Below the pieces are notes generated by a model that had not been told where the DNA came from, did not search any database, and saw only the letters and a program-made list of their open reading frames with translations. The position numbers were made by a program, and so were the translations under genes. A stretch of 64,000 nt of DNA from the NCBI GenBank assembly GCA_905250075.1, contig CAJNOP010000003.1:4314999-4378998 (forward strand). The letters are read 5' to 3'. Source of the stretch: Rotaria sp. Silwood1 (Eukaryota > Rotifera > Eurotatoria > Philodinida > Philodinidae). Position 1 is the stretch's first letter. Each line of letters starts with the position of its first letter. Below, piece after piece: positions 26,362-38,642 of the stretch.

Positions 26362-27311
26362 GACCAATAGAATAGTATGATAATAAAATGTTGATTAGTT
26401 TTATAAGATAATACTAAGACGTTTGAATGATTAAGAAGACTGATGGCTATTTAATAGAATCTTTATTATCCGTCAAAAATAAACCAACTTTGGTTAAACA
26501 AAAACAAAATAATACATCCTAAACAATAACGCAACGAAATACTCCTATTCGGATCAAGTCTATCCTACATTTTCAAGATATGATATATTGCTTTGATCAT
26601 TAAAAATGTCATTTATCGTTTATTTTTAATGAAGATAATTATTTGACAGTAGTTTAGCTTTTGTCAACAACGAAATATTACATTTGCTATTATTATTGCC
26701 GACATCATTCTCATCTTTCTTTTTATTACTTCTACAAAAGACTTCGCACTTTTATGGTTTTGTATTACTATTTTTCTTTCCTGCATGACTTATTTATTTC
26801 CTCATATTTCTGCTAATGCATAATGATGATGCCTATTAGAACAAGTAAAAAAAATATATCGAAATATCTTATATGTATACATGGATGACTAGATCAATTA
26901 CTATTTATCCAAGCATCTAAATGATGACTAGAAGGAAGAAAGTGCAACAAGTGAAAAATGTCAGCATGTCAATAAGCTTAAATAAATTTTCCTTCGAGCG
27001 AATAATGATTTACAAGTTATTTCTGCATGTATATAGAATTATATATAACATCAACTTACTTGAAGTCATTATTGCAGCATTTGAATAAATGTTTGTATTA
27101 TTGAAATAGTTCAAGTAAAGCGTTTAGAAATGTGTAAGAGAGAATTATGTATATATATGTGTATGTATATATAGATGTAGGTATAGATCTATGTATGTGT
27201 TAGGGTGACAGAGCAGAGATCACGAGAGTCTGTGTTCGTAGTCGACACTAAATGAAAGGAGTAATCATAAGAATGAAGAAGAGCATTAGACTTTTTTGCT
27301 TCTTTTTCTCA

Positions 27312-27345
27312 CGTTCTCTCTCTCTCTCTTTCTCTCTCTTTTTGT
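27312..27345. repeat. CT-rich simple repeat
   Basis: Interrupted CT dinucleotide tract; produces a spurious Arg/Glu-rich frame on the minus strand. Confidence 0.75.
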
Positions 27346-28347
27346 CTGCTCTTGTTTCTCTCTTTCTCGTATATTGAATTTGTAATGTAGAGATATTAGT
27401 AGCAAGGAAACAATGCATCTCTTTTTTTTCTCTCTCTCATTCAGTTGGTAAAAAAACACACACACCAGACATTGAATGATCAAGTAGAGAGACTCTATTC
27501 CCCAACAATATTAGACTTCTACATTATTGATCTGCTTCTTAGTTTACTCGCGTCGATCATGCATATACAAGACTTTCAACTTGCCAATTCTTTAATCTTT
27601 CTAATAAAGAGATACTTTGTTTTTATATTTATGGATCATAAATATAATTAGCAAAACTCATTATTTTGATGTTTATAAATTCTAAGATGAAAAGAAAAAA
27701 ATGTTCAATTATACAAGCCTGTAATTGAGCATGTTAGATAGTTATTTATGGTAACTAGAACCATTACATTTTTTTTTCACTGTTAAAACAAGGTTTTTGT
27801 TTTGTACTCCCATTCATTTATTTTCCATTTATCTATTAGCCTATCTATTGTACTATTAATCGCTAATTTTAGATTCATATAGTTAGTAAGATAATGTGAA
27901 CGACCAAATGAGGAAATGTATGATTTGCCGCAAGCTACAATTCATAGAGAAAGAAAAGTTTTAGTTTATGCAAATAAGAACTTCCCTAATAACAAAAAAG
28001 CAAAAAAAAAAAGAACGAGAAGTTAAACAAGTAACTAACGAAATTTGCAAAAATTAACGGAATTCTATTTTTTTTGTATGTTGGCTCATAGAAAAATTCA
28101 AGTTCGTTATTCGATTATAATGTTTACGACAAACTATCATCAGTGTACCTGATCGGAAACAGCTTTGAAAAAAAAAATGTTGACATGAAAAGGAAAAAGG
28201 CGGATAGAAGAGAAAAGATATAAAGCCAAGGACTTATGGATTAGCAAAGTCGATGACCATGGAACTGATTAAAAGTGATAGATGCATTTTTATTCTATTA
28301 CTCTTTCGCATTCAATCGATCATCACTGACAAAAAAAGAAAAAAAAA

Positions 28348-28365
28348 ATATATATATATATATAT
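28348..28365. repeat. AT microsatellite
   Basis: AT dinucleotide run after an A-rich tract. Confidence 0.85.
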
Positions 28366-29830
28366 TTATATTAGTTTGACTCGTCTTTCATTCACATAAT
28401 ATCTTTTGAGTAATATCTACGATAGAAATGTTTATTTTACGAGCAATCAAAACCAAACAAACAAAGAAATTATCTTCCTTGATTTAGTTGAAAGGTTTTT
28501 CTTTCTTCGTAGTTGTATAAATAAAACCTTCAAATAAATGCATAAGGATAAAAATAACCTTCTTTTTTCCTAAATATTAGAATCGTTTGATATAGAATAT
28601 ATTGAATTGTTTTTGTTTTCAATTTAATCAAACCAATATTTTTTTTTTCACAGTTAGTTCGAAACAATTGTCTTTTTGTTTTTTATTATCTATGTTTGGA
28701 CAGAAAACGAAATATGTTTGATTAGTTTTTATTAGATGCTATTCAAAATATGAATAGAAATCTAATATTCTGACATGTCATAGTTCATAGTTCAATAGGA
28801 AAAATCTAGAAGATATTATAAAAAGAAACGTGTCTATATGCAATGAATATTTAATAAAGTAGAACTAAAACGGATTAGTTCTATGAATATTTGATCAAAC
28901 TAATTAAACAAAGAGATTCTCATGCAATTGTACTATTGAACTATATTTGAGCATTAAATATTTAATTTTTTATGATTATGTTCTTTTTTTTTCCTCAATA
29001 AATAATGTATTATAAACTTTAAACAATATTGATAATTAGGTATATATATTTATCTATTGTTATATTTATTCATTACTACAATATTGTGATTTTTATTATG
29101 TCACAGAATAGAAAGACAATCTTCTCGATCTGATATATTTTATTCTCAATGATCTTATGATAAAATGAGTTACGAAATGAAAATTTACAAAATTTTAAGA
29201 TATTTCAGATAAACTCACTGTTTATGGGTAGAAGATACAAAAAAAGAAATTCTTTTTATAACTAGAAACATAGAAGTTGAGATAATTGTTTTATTGCTAG
29301 TCAAACGCATATACATAGTTCATATTCGCAAGACAAATATTGAAAAATTCTATTTTGAAGTGTTACTATAAACACGTTATTATTAAAAAAAAATACTAGA
29401 ATGGATGGGGGCGCACATAAATGCATTTTGGCTTCTATTGATTTCCAAGGTCTACTATAATTGAGTCATATATAGAATGAAAGATCGTGAGTTCCTAATC
29501 ACTATGATTGCATTACAGCTTTAAACAGGCTTTATCTTCACGACTTACTAAATGGACAGTTCTTTATTGATGTTAGCCAGTAATACGAACATTCGCCTCG
29601 CAGAAAAAAAAAACAATGGTGAAGGCTTATTCTAGTAGCCCATTATTCGAACTAAATCGTCATAGTAGAACCAGTCATTTAAATTAATGTTTGGAATTTA
29701 CTAAATTCTAGATAAATCTTCTATTGTTTGTTTTTTAAATGTGAAATACTCAAGCATATTTTATTTCTTGTTCGTGTACTATATTAATTAAATTTCCTTT
29801 TCACTTACTTCACTTCATATTTAATAGAAA

Positions 29831-30464
29831 TTTTCAAGCACTACAAAATGCACTACTTTTTTTTACGGTCAGAAGACGTGGGCTATATATAGTTTACTAT
29901 TCTTAAGACCCAATTTTTAACTTTTTAAACTGATATTTCACAATTTTCAAGCAGAGAATAATATACATTTAACTTCAAACAAATATTGAATTTGGAATCA
30001 GAACATATTTCAATTTTTTTTCTCGTGACAGTTTCAGCCGTCAACGTTCTTAAAGGTGTGTGAAAAAAATGAATTTAATCAAAAGAACTATTTTGTTGTT
30101 TAGTCATCTGTGTTTTTTTTGTCTTTAAAGAAGATTTTATAACTTTATAACTTGCTTTTCATTGCTACAATTACTTTTTTGATTAAATTCATTTTTTCAC
30201 ACATTCCTGAGGGGTTTGACGGCTGATGATCTCATTAGAAAAAAAAGTTGCAGAAAAAGTTTGACACATACATAGATCGACTTATTCTTTTATATTGATT
30301 TCAAATTCAATATATATTTCAAGTTAAATGTGTATTATTCTTTACTTGAAAACTATGAAGGATCAATTGAAAACGTTAAAAATTGAACCTTAAGAATAGT
30401 GAACAACATGCAGCCCACGTTTTCTAATCGTAAAAAAGAGTAGTGCATTTTGTAGTGCTTGAAA
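29831..30464. mobile_element. 634-bp imperfect foldback (inverted-repeat) element
   Basis: The left arm starting TTTTCAAGCACTACAAAATG at 29831 is repeated in reverse complement ending at 30464. Matching blocks continue inwards: CACTATTCTTAAG-type, AATAATACACATTTAACTT-type, and a very well kept inner block with GTGTGTGAAAAAAATGAAT near 30056 and its complement near 30180-30205. Arms are about 290 bases and diverged; the loop is about 90-100 bases around 30080-30180. No coding sequence. It fits an old non-autonomous foldback or a palindromic duplication. Clear target-site duplications were not identified. Confidence 0.7.
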
Positions 30465-33400
30465 AGCGCCATAGAATACGAAATGAACGAAGTGTGGGCA
30501 GGAAGTTTCATTAACACAATAGTTGAACAACAAATGAAATGCACTTGGATACTTCAGATTCAAAATGCAAGTAATGGAAGATTTCTATACGATTTAACAG
30601 ACTCGAAACATTAATTTAAATGAATAGCTCTATTATGAAGACGTAGTCTGAACAAAGAACTATCAGAAAAACTTGAAATAACTCTTCACGTTTGTTTTTC
30701 TTTCTTTCAGGCGAATGCTCATATGCCACTCTAGTGTCAATAATTAATTGCTGATTTAGTATATTTTGAAAATAGACCCTTTTAAAACTTATAATCAAGT
30801 AATGATGCTTCGATTTTATCATCAAAATAATAAGAAACTCATGATCTTTCATTCTATAGATGACTCAATTAGTTTGAACCTTGAAAATCAAAAGAATCCG
30901 GAATGCATTCTTGTACACCCCCGTCCTTTTAGCTCTGAGTAATGACATGTTGTTGAGAAACTATGTCATCATTCACCATAAGTCGTCTATGATTATAATT
31001 CTTCTCTAACAGGCACAATTATACTTCTTTCAAATAATCTTCTTTTGACTTTTTTTTTTCATTATGTATATAGCCTGTAAATGTTGCCTAGTTGATAACA
31101 AAAGAATTGACTCGTTTATTCATTATTTAATGAAGGCATTTTAAGTTTTTCTCCTTAGTCAAATGACTGTTGGCTCATATCCTATGCATTTCCTTTTACG
31201 TTGATTAAATTATAATTATATATTATTTTTCTTATATCCGTTTTTTATTATTTTCTCATTTTTTTAAACCTAGCGTTCAAATAAATGAGTAGAAACAAAA
31301 TGAACAGACAATATATAAAGAATGTCTGACATCTCAATTTTATGGATGAATGCCACTAAAATATTTAAGACTCAACGCGAACGGATGACCTGTATGAAAT
31401 TAATATTAATGTTCTAGGAACTACTCAGATAAAATCTGTTTCATTGATAGAATTTAACAACAAGGTCGTCTTCATAGTTTCATCAATAAAATAACATGAC
31501 GAAAACAGTATAAATTATTGACGATTTTCTTTGTAGTAGTATATAATCTGTTTATATCTAGTATTTAATAGTACAGATCTATAACTTTTAATCTCTTTCA
31601 CATTGATCAAAAAAAAACTATTAACTAATTTTTGATTATAATAATAAGATAATAATAAGAAAAACAGTTTTTTATTACTTACCGACATTAAGAAAGTTTT
31701 CAGATGAACAAATACTTGATATTAACTTAAGTCCTTTTTCATTCCTACAAGAGACATGCAGGATATATACATAATATAAAGCAGACACTCGCAAAAAAAA
31801 AATTATTAATAATATTGTAAACATAGTTCTCATTATTATCATTGGTTTTGTCTGTTCGTTATATCTCTTTTTCTTTCCATCAGTTGTCAATCGAACAAAA
31901 ATTTTTTTCGATATTTTTTTCTGACATATCAGGATAGTCTCTATAAAATTACTCAATAATTAATCTATTTCAATTTGAGATATGAAATAAATATTGACAT
32001 TGATAAGTCGCCTAGAAAATTTAAAATTCTCTAAAATGAACTTTCTATATCAAGAATACAATGAATTCTAGTTCTCGTTTGATTTTTTAATGAGAATTAA
32101 CTTATATTATATGAGTTTCAGAAGAAAATTATCTGAATTGAGATAGCAAATGGTTGAATGAAAATAAAAATGCATTTTAATTGAAAAGAAATATTTTTCT
32201 TGAAAAGTCCCATATGACATATATATATATATAGGTCAATTAGATCATAGGAAAAAAGAAGGTCAATATAAAATACACTAACAACTGTTGACTATAAGAC
32301 ATACTTTGGTATCTATTTTTCTTATTAGAAGATGAATATTGTATTTGAAGTGTATGTATATATATCCGTGACATGTAGAATCTTCTGTGTCACTTACTTA
32401 CTTACTAATGTCGATAATTAGCTAAGTTGCAGTTAGTTCTCGTCAGCAAATACATTGATTGACATTTTGTTTACAGATGAAATAGATTAAGATAGTAGAA
32501 AAAAGCGAAAGAATTCGTTTGCATGATAAAATATGTAATGCATGTCGGTTGAAAGTGATGACTTTGTGCTACTAGCTACTGTATGACAATGAGAGAGAGA
32601 AACAAAAGGATATGATCAAGTGTCGCTTCATCTATCCCAAGAGAAACAGTGAGAATAAAGCAAGAGATGTTTCTATTATAATCATGATCAAATTCTTAGA
32701 TTAAGAAAGAAAATAAGCGACAAAAGAACAAATATGTTTATGTATTCATTATTTGGAAAGAGACATAAAAAAAATCGAGAGTATTAGAGAAAAAGCGAAG
32801 AAAAAACAGAAAAGAAAACTATTGATCGATATTGAACACAGAGCTTCTTTTTTTCAATGTTCGTTCATGCATCATTCTATACACGATAGATTTAGAGGAT
32901 TAGCGTCAAAAAAAAAGAACAAAAAACTATTTCTTTTGTTGCCAAAATGAACTACTATTGATAGAACGGAAATATGATTTACTATTATTTAATTGTTGTC
33001 AATATCTTCGTTTCAGTTTTAGTCTATGCAAAGATATTCCGGCAATAAAAATATAACATATATGTTATTTTTTATGCTATACATAGGTTTCTTGCTTATA
33101 TACAATACAATAAAATCTAGATACGCTCAATTAAACATTTTGTATTGATGATAGTCGACTAGTATATTGTAGATATATGTGTAAATTTAGTTGAAAAGCT
33201 TAATACATATGATAATTCATTAGGAATTTTTTTTCCTACAAGTCATGCATAAAATTCAGAAAAAAGTTTGCATAGGTTTTTTGTTACAAAATAATCTTGA
33301 AAATCAATTAAAACTAAATAAAAAATAGTTTATGACCATAGTTACAAAAGAAATGTTTTATATACATCATTTTTTTTTCATGTAGATAATAATCGTAGAA

Positions 33401-33772
33401 AGGAAAATATATTCTTGATGTCATCGAAAATTCATAAAAGAAATTACTAAAATCATTTTTATGATTTCTATAAACAAAAACAGCCATGGCGGACTCTCAT
33501 TGATGCTATTATTACCTTCTAGTTGCAACAAAAAAGAAAAAGAGAAAAGAATATGAAGTTTCCTTTGTGTCATATATTTACATATGATTAATTCTATTAT
33601 ATTACTGAAATAAGGATTTTTTTATTTTTAACATTCAGTGAATACATGACATAAAAAAAACAAAATTTCCATCCTTCATTTTAATCCAATTGTAATAATT
33701 ATAGATAAGGTCTTTCAGTGTGATTTACATTTAGCTTACTTATATTCTTCATTAGTGGTCACAAAAAGAAAA
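30465..33772. other. Gene-poor intergenic region
   Basis: Apart from a possible signal-peptide exon at 31675-31842 (listed separately), no coding sequence is recognisable. Confidence 0.45.
31675..31842 (-). CDS. Possible first exon of a small secreted protein
   Basis: From ATG 31842 the frame begins MIIMRTMFTILLIIFFLRVSA, a good signal peptide, followed by about 33 residues with three Cys. The DNA then shows a strong donor, G|GTAAGTAA, at about 31679, after which the frame stops at once. The most obvious acceptor downstream on this strand (GAAACAG at about 31445) would add only a few codons before a stop. I recognise no family. It may be a real secreted peptide exon or a chance AT-rich frame. 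Confidence 0.25.
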   Translation of the reverse strand: MIIMRTMFTILLIIFFLRVSALYYVYILHVSCRNEKGLKLISSICSSENFLNVGK

Positions 33773-34408
33773 ATGATTAATGCTGATAGAAGACATGATG
33801 ATAATCACACACCTTCAAATGGACAAAGTTCATCAGATGATATCTCTAGTGTAGCCACTGAGAATCTATTACCTGTTTATAAAAGTAATCAACAACCAAC
33901 GATTAAAAACAATATTGTACGTGTTTCCCGAATAAAAATTGACAATCATAATAGTCTACCAAATTTAAAAATTAAATATCTTTATAGACCAAGAGATAAT
34001 GTGGAAAATTTATTAAACAGTAGAAAAAAAATTACTGCAAGTGAACATGTTAGAATATCTCGTGTAAAATATCCTAGTGTTCCCGACCTGAATACAAAAA
34101 TACCACTTTTAAGATTAGATTCAAGTTCAAGACAAAAACATCCTAATAATGTAAATGGTTCTTCTCCTAATAAAAACATAACTCAGAATGTAAATGGCAA
34201 TTTAATCAATAGAGAAACCAGAAAATTGACATCAAGACAAAGCATAGTACGTGCCAATCGTACCCCAACAGCTGCTCATATAAATCAAGGACTTAATCAA
34301 AAAGTAATTGCTTCCAAGCCCATGGTTACACGACTACCACTTCAAAAGAATCAAAAAGAAATGTATGTGCCTGACAAACATGTATCTGAAAAAGTCAAAA
34401 AATATTAA
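33773..34408 (+). CDS. Unrecognised basic disordered protein with internal repeat
   Basis: Single open frame of 211 residues from ATG 33773 to TAA at 34406-34408. It is rich in Asn, Ser, Lys and Arg, with no hydrophobic segment and no known domain. Two copies of a motif are visible at about residues 51-70 and 91-108: VRVSRIKIDNHNSLPNLKI and VRISRVKYPSVPDLNTKI, each followed by a Leu and Arg-containing stretch. This spacing suggests a duplicated short linear binding motif. Codon use (A/T third bases) is like the clear genes here. A pyrimidine-rich acceptor-like AG lies at 33754-33755, just upstream of the ATG, so this could be a last exon or a trans-spliced single-exon gene. AATAAA follows immediately after the stop. 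Function unknown; nuclear or cytoskeletal binding would be a guess. Confidence 0.6.
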   Translation: MINADRRHDDNHTPSNGQSSSDDISSVATENLLPVYKSNQQPTIKNNIVRVSRIKIDNHNSLPNLKIKYLYRPRDNVENLLNSRKKITASEHVRISRVKYPSVPDLNTKIPLLRLDSSSRQKHPNNVNGSSPNKNITQNVNGNLINRETRKLTSRQSIVRANRTPTAAHINQGLNQKVIASKPMVTRLPLQKNQKEMYVPDKHVSEKVKKY

Positions 34409-34751
34409 TAAATATTATTTCAAAGACTATTAACTAGTTTTCTTTTTTTTATTTATATAATTTTTAATTTTCTTCACCTTTCTGTTTCATATTGTTAAAT
34501 AAGAAATAGATCAGTAATCTATTTAATTACTATGAAGAGGACAACTTGAACTTGTACTTCTAGAGAGAATAAGTATGGTTTTTAGACATAATTTGTCTGC
34601 CATGCAGACCTTCTAATTACACGAGTGCAGTGTCTATCAGATGCAATACATAATGATTTACTTCTGGTTATTGTTTGTAATAATATTCCCTATACTAAAA
34701 GGATAGGGTTTAGAAGCAACAATTCACCTGTATTTGTCTGTCTATATTACA

Positions 34752-34808
34752 GTTACCATATGGTAACTATTGTACAAATGACCTTCTGGTAACTATCGTA
34801 CAAATGAC
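34752..34808. repeat. 16-bp palindrome plus 22-bp direct repeat
   Basis: GTTACCATATGGTAAC at 34752-34767 is a perfect palindrome. TGGTAACTATTGTACAAATG plus AC (34761-34782) is repeated at 34787-34808 with one mismatch, a 26-bp step. Confidence 0.75.
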
Positions 34809-34975
34809 TGTGTAGGATGACAAAATCAAGATACATATGCATTAGGGTTCAAATTAACCAAGAAGTTATATTTCAGGTTAAAAAATATGAAATTCGTAGA
34901 TACTATGAAAGGATCGTCTGCATTCAATATTTCACCGTAAACAACCGTATTTTGGTTAATTATGTGCATCAGTAT

Positions 34976-35131
34976 TACGATCATATTTTTTCATATGTGA
35001 TACGAAGAAATACGATCGTTGACAGCCACATACCGAGTAAAACGGAAATCATATACTATCTTTGTGTAAAAACTCCGTAAACGATCATATTTCTCCATAT
35101 GTGATACAAAAAAAAAATATGATCGTAATAC
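34976..35131. repeat. Duplicated 50-bp hairpin block
   Basis: ACGATCATATTT, then CCATATGTGATAC or TCATATGTGATAC, then ATACGATCGT or ATATGATCGT, occurs at about 34978-35022 and again at about 35082-35128. Each copy can fold on itself because its two ends are near-complementary. Likely fragments of a small inverted-repeat element. Confidence 0.6.
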
Positions 35132-37472
35132 TGAGTCATGTAATAAGTCAATTTACGACGATTTACAGTCGTTGACAAGTATGTTTGTTTCGCCTAAGAT
35201 GCTTTCAGAAATGATGATCATTGTTATTAAACTATTGAATGGTTCGATCGGTTTTTCAATGACTTATACTTGGAGACGTGATGTAGTAATTATCAAGAGT
35301 TAGAGAACGTTTCTAAACATAATATTACATTCTTCGAATAATCTTATATTAATGTATTCTTCTTTTTTTGAATTAGAAATAGTGCTAATATAGGTAATTG
35401 TACATAATCGTATTGGTTTCTACGCTATTTTTTTGTCGATTTATATGTATATATATATTCTACGCTATATTCTGAATATGAAGAAAAAAAAACATAAAAT
35501 AAAACGAAGGATAAAACACTGAAAGGTTTTTAATTTCAAGTTTTTTGTCTAAAATATTGCAATTTCGAGCACAGAATTTCTAAAATCGAAGTATTACTAT
35601 TTATGATCGTATATCATTCATAGAAATGCACTAATTCGATATATATGAATAAATAATTAGAAAGAATTTTTTTCATTCATTGTATGCCATCATCATTTAA
35701 TTTTAAAAATAATATTTTGGAAAGAGTTTTAAAGAAAAAAACGAATACGGACACAACAGTATAACAATACAATGAACTTGACACAATTTTCTATTGAAAG
35801 GCTAATAACATTGCATGTATAAACTGAACTTCATTAGACTGGTGTAGCATATTCGGAAGTAGTTTTGTGAAACACATCCGTGCCATAAGTCAAATCGTTT
35901 GTTGTACCTATCTAATACTTTACTTAATTCATCTTGATACCTAGATGCGTCTCTATATGTATCTTTATTCCGTCAGCTGAGGACCAAGTGAATTGAATCT
36001 CAATGAACACTACTAATTTATCATTTCACTGAAAATAATATCTATAAAAAAAATAGGTTTGTGCATGATATCATTCTTAGTTTTCATGTCTTAAAGTTGA
36101 AAAGAATGTTTTTTTTCAAGGAAACATATTTGTTAATATGATACAATAAGTACACGATCAAGTAACGATAATTAGACGTCAGAAAATTGCTGACTTAACA
36201 ATAAACAGATGTACTGCATTATCTTTTCTTTCTTCATTGATATAAACTATATCTTATAGTTATTATTACTTTTCAACAATAATGAGTAACTATAGATAAG
36301 TAATGATACATTTAGATTAAGTTCTGTAATAATTGTATTAGTAAGTCCGAAAATGGTCGTACTTGTTCGACAAATGACTAGTATTAGTTACAATATAAAA
36401 GATGCCATGGTAAAATTATTTGAGATAGTAATAGCGTTTTGTAATTCTGTAAGAAAAGATATTGTGAGTGTATAAGCGAAAAGATTTGTTTATTACTAAT
36501 ACGATTTGATTATATTTTGAAGTTTATTTGATAATATAGATGTTTAGATTGTTATTCGATATATAAACAATAATAAGTTGACTATATTTATTTTTTCTCA
36601 ATAGTATATATTTTAACAATATTTCTTTTATTTCTGAGGCATACGGACATTTAATGACTGATGAAAGTTTTTGAAAAAAATCTCGTTTTTTTTTTTAATA
36701 TTTATTCAGACAAGCAAAGGTTTGATGTAACTGGTTTTTAAAAAAGGGTAAATTGCATTATGTGTGTTTTATAATTATGATATAAGAGCTGAATTAGTTA
36801 TCGTAAGCACTAATGAAAATGAAAGTTAAGTTAATAGTCTAAATATTACAAATAATCATAGACAACGCATAATCATTCTTGGTAAATTTTCTCATAACAT
36901 GGTAACAGAAAAAAATTCAAAGATTATCTCATGTTTAATTACAAAAGAATCGTTTCATTGAACCAGAATGAGTCATGCGAATTTTATAGGTATTAGTCTT
37001 TATAAATAAAATTGGTATTTTCCAGTTTTATTTAATCAAGAATAAAGTGATTTATGTGATGTATCGATACTTGTATATGAACAGTGAAATATGATTATGT
37101 ATTTTTGCCTTGAAATCTGTTGTCTTATCCAATGCAATAATCGTTATCTGACACTGTATATTCTATTGAAAGATTCTTAGAATATGTTTTAAAATGATGT
37201 AAAGATATTCAACTAATCAATAAAGTATTCGTTGAATTCATCTTTTCTTATTATTATGCTTATGTATCATAAATTGAAAAGAAACTAAATATTTTTAGAC
37301 ACAAATAGTGACATATTTCTTATGTCTAAAGATGCCGCTTTGAAGCAATTTAAAATCAAAGTTGCCTTTAAGTTGTCTATTCTCTCCAATCATTATCGAA
37401 ACATACCTGATCGGTGATAAATTATGAGAGTGATGAACATTTAGTGTAATATATCTGTACTTATTCCGTAAC

Positions 37473-38642
37473 ATGTTGTTGTTTCTTCTTCGTCAACCAG
37501 AAGCAAAAGCATTGTTAACTTTTGTTTCTTCAATTATTATTTTAATTCTTTCGGCTAATTCTATTCTTATTCCAATTTGTATTTGGACATGGATATCTTC
37601 GAGTTTAATATATATTATGCTGTATTTTATTTCTGTTATTGTACTTATGCGATGGTTTGCTCGTGGTGGACAATATTCAGATATTCATACAATTAAATTA
37701 GATGGACAAACATTTTTAATAACTGGTGCTGCTGGTGGTATCGGTAAAGAAACAGCAATTGAATTAGCAAAACGTGGTGCTCGAGTTATACTTTTTGCTC
37801 GTCTTACAAATCTAGCTAATGCTATTAATGATGTAAAAAGATTTAGTCCATCGCCCAATAAAGTTATTGGTTATCCACTTGATTTAGCTGATTTAAAATC
37901 AATAAAAACATGTGTTGAAGAATTTATGAAAAATGAAAATGAGTTAGTTTTCTTTTGTTTTTCTTTGATTGAATGGTTTTTGTTTGTTTCTTATTATGTA
38001 TTCTTGTTTAGAAATACAAAAATTATAGCATTGATTAACAATGCTGGTGTTATGGCATGTCCTTATACAAAAACTAAAGATGGTTTTGAATTACAAATGG
38101 GTACAAATCATTTTGGTCATTTTTATTTTACACAACTTCTTTTACCTCGTCTTCATTCATCACGTATTGTTAATGTTTCTTCGGCTGCTCATTTTATGTG
38201 GCCAGTACCTTGTGATGCATCACATTATGAACAAATGTGTAATCCAAATACATATCATCCAATGTCTGCTTATTCGTTAAGTAAAACAGCAAATATTTTA
38301 TTTACACGTGAACTTCAACGACGTTATTCAATATCGCATAATATTCGTGCTTATTCATTACATCCTGGAACTGTTAATACACCATTAGATCGACATTTAA
38401 ATTTGAATCATTTTATGCGTAAATTAATCAAACCAATAAGATATATAATTTTTAAAACACCATTAGAAGGAATACAAACAATTCTTTATTGTGCATTATC
38501 GAACAAAGCTAGACCAGGTGAATATCATGCAGATTGTCAGCCATCACCAGTATCTCATAAATATGCAAAAGATGATAAATTAGCTCGCGAATGGTGGGAT
38601 TATTCAGAGAAAATTATAAATGATAAACTCAAGGAAATTTAA
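37473..38642 (+). CDS. Short-chain dehydrogenase, retinol dehydrogenase 11-14-like
   Basis: Two exons, 37473-37942 and 38012-38642, give 366 residues. The 69-nt intron is a multiple of three and stop-free, so the unspliced frame also stays open with a hydrophobic 23-residue insert. Domains: hydrophobic N-terminal membrane anchor (about 15-62); Rossmann cofactor motif TGAAGGIG at 84-91; a Pro-Leu-Asp-Leu acidic loop (PLDLADL); NNAG at 166-169; catalytic Ser in VNVSSAAH (about 213-214); and YSLSK with Tyr244 and Lys248. An Arg after the Gly-rich loop (KRGARVILFAR) suits NADP(H). The family reduces or oxidises retinoids and other lipophilic aldehydes or alcohols at the ER or mitochondrial membrane; the substrate here is inferred only. 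Length fits the family (about 310-340) plus a longer N-terminus. ATG 37473 is the first in frame. Confidence 0.9.
   Translation: MLLFLLRQPEAKALLTFVSSIIILILSANSILIPICIWTWISSSLIYIMLYFISVIVLMRWFARGGQYSDIHTIKLDGQTFLITGAAGGIGKETAIELAKRGARVILFARLTNLANAINDVKRFSPSPNKVIGYPLDLADLKSIKTCVEEFMKNENELVFFCFSLIEWFLFVSYYVFLFRNTKIIALINNAGVMACPYTKTKDGFELQMGTNHFGHFYFTQLLLPRLHSSRIVNVSSAAHFMWPVPCDASHYEQMCNPNTYHPMSAYSLSKTANILFTRELQRRYSISHNIRAYSLHPGTVNTPLDRHLNLNHFMRKLIKPIRYIIFKTPLEGIQTILYCALSNKARPGEYHADCQPSPVSHKYAKDDKLAREWWDYSEKIINDKLKEI

Larger units (their letters stand above)
24905..29830. other. Gene-poor AT-rich region with microsatellites
   Basis: No convincing exon. Contains AT runs at 24970-24994, 26024-26042 and 28348-28365, a CT-rich tract at about 27312-27345 and a T-run tract at 26325-26361. 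Open frames such as 27286-27483 (-) are translations of these simple repeats. Confidence 0.5.
34409..37472. other. Intergenic region with small repeats
   Basis: No gene recognised. The first 750 bases contain a 26-bp tandem duplication, a palindrome and a duplicated hairpin (listed separately); the rest is featureless AT-rich sequence. Confidence 0.5.

Noticed and set aside
27286-27483. Arg/Glu-rich 65-codon frame (-)
   Set aside because: It is a translation of a CT/GA-rich simple repeat.
38041-38280. 79-codon frame inside the SDR gene
   Set aside because: Out-of-frame shadow of the SDR coding sequence.
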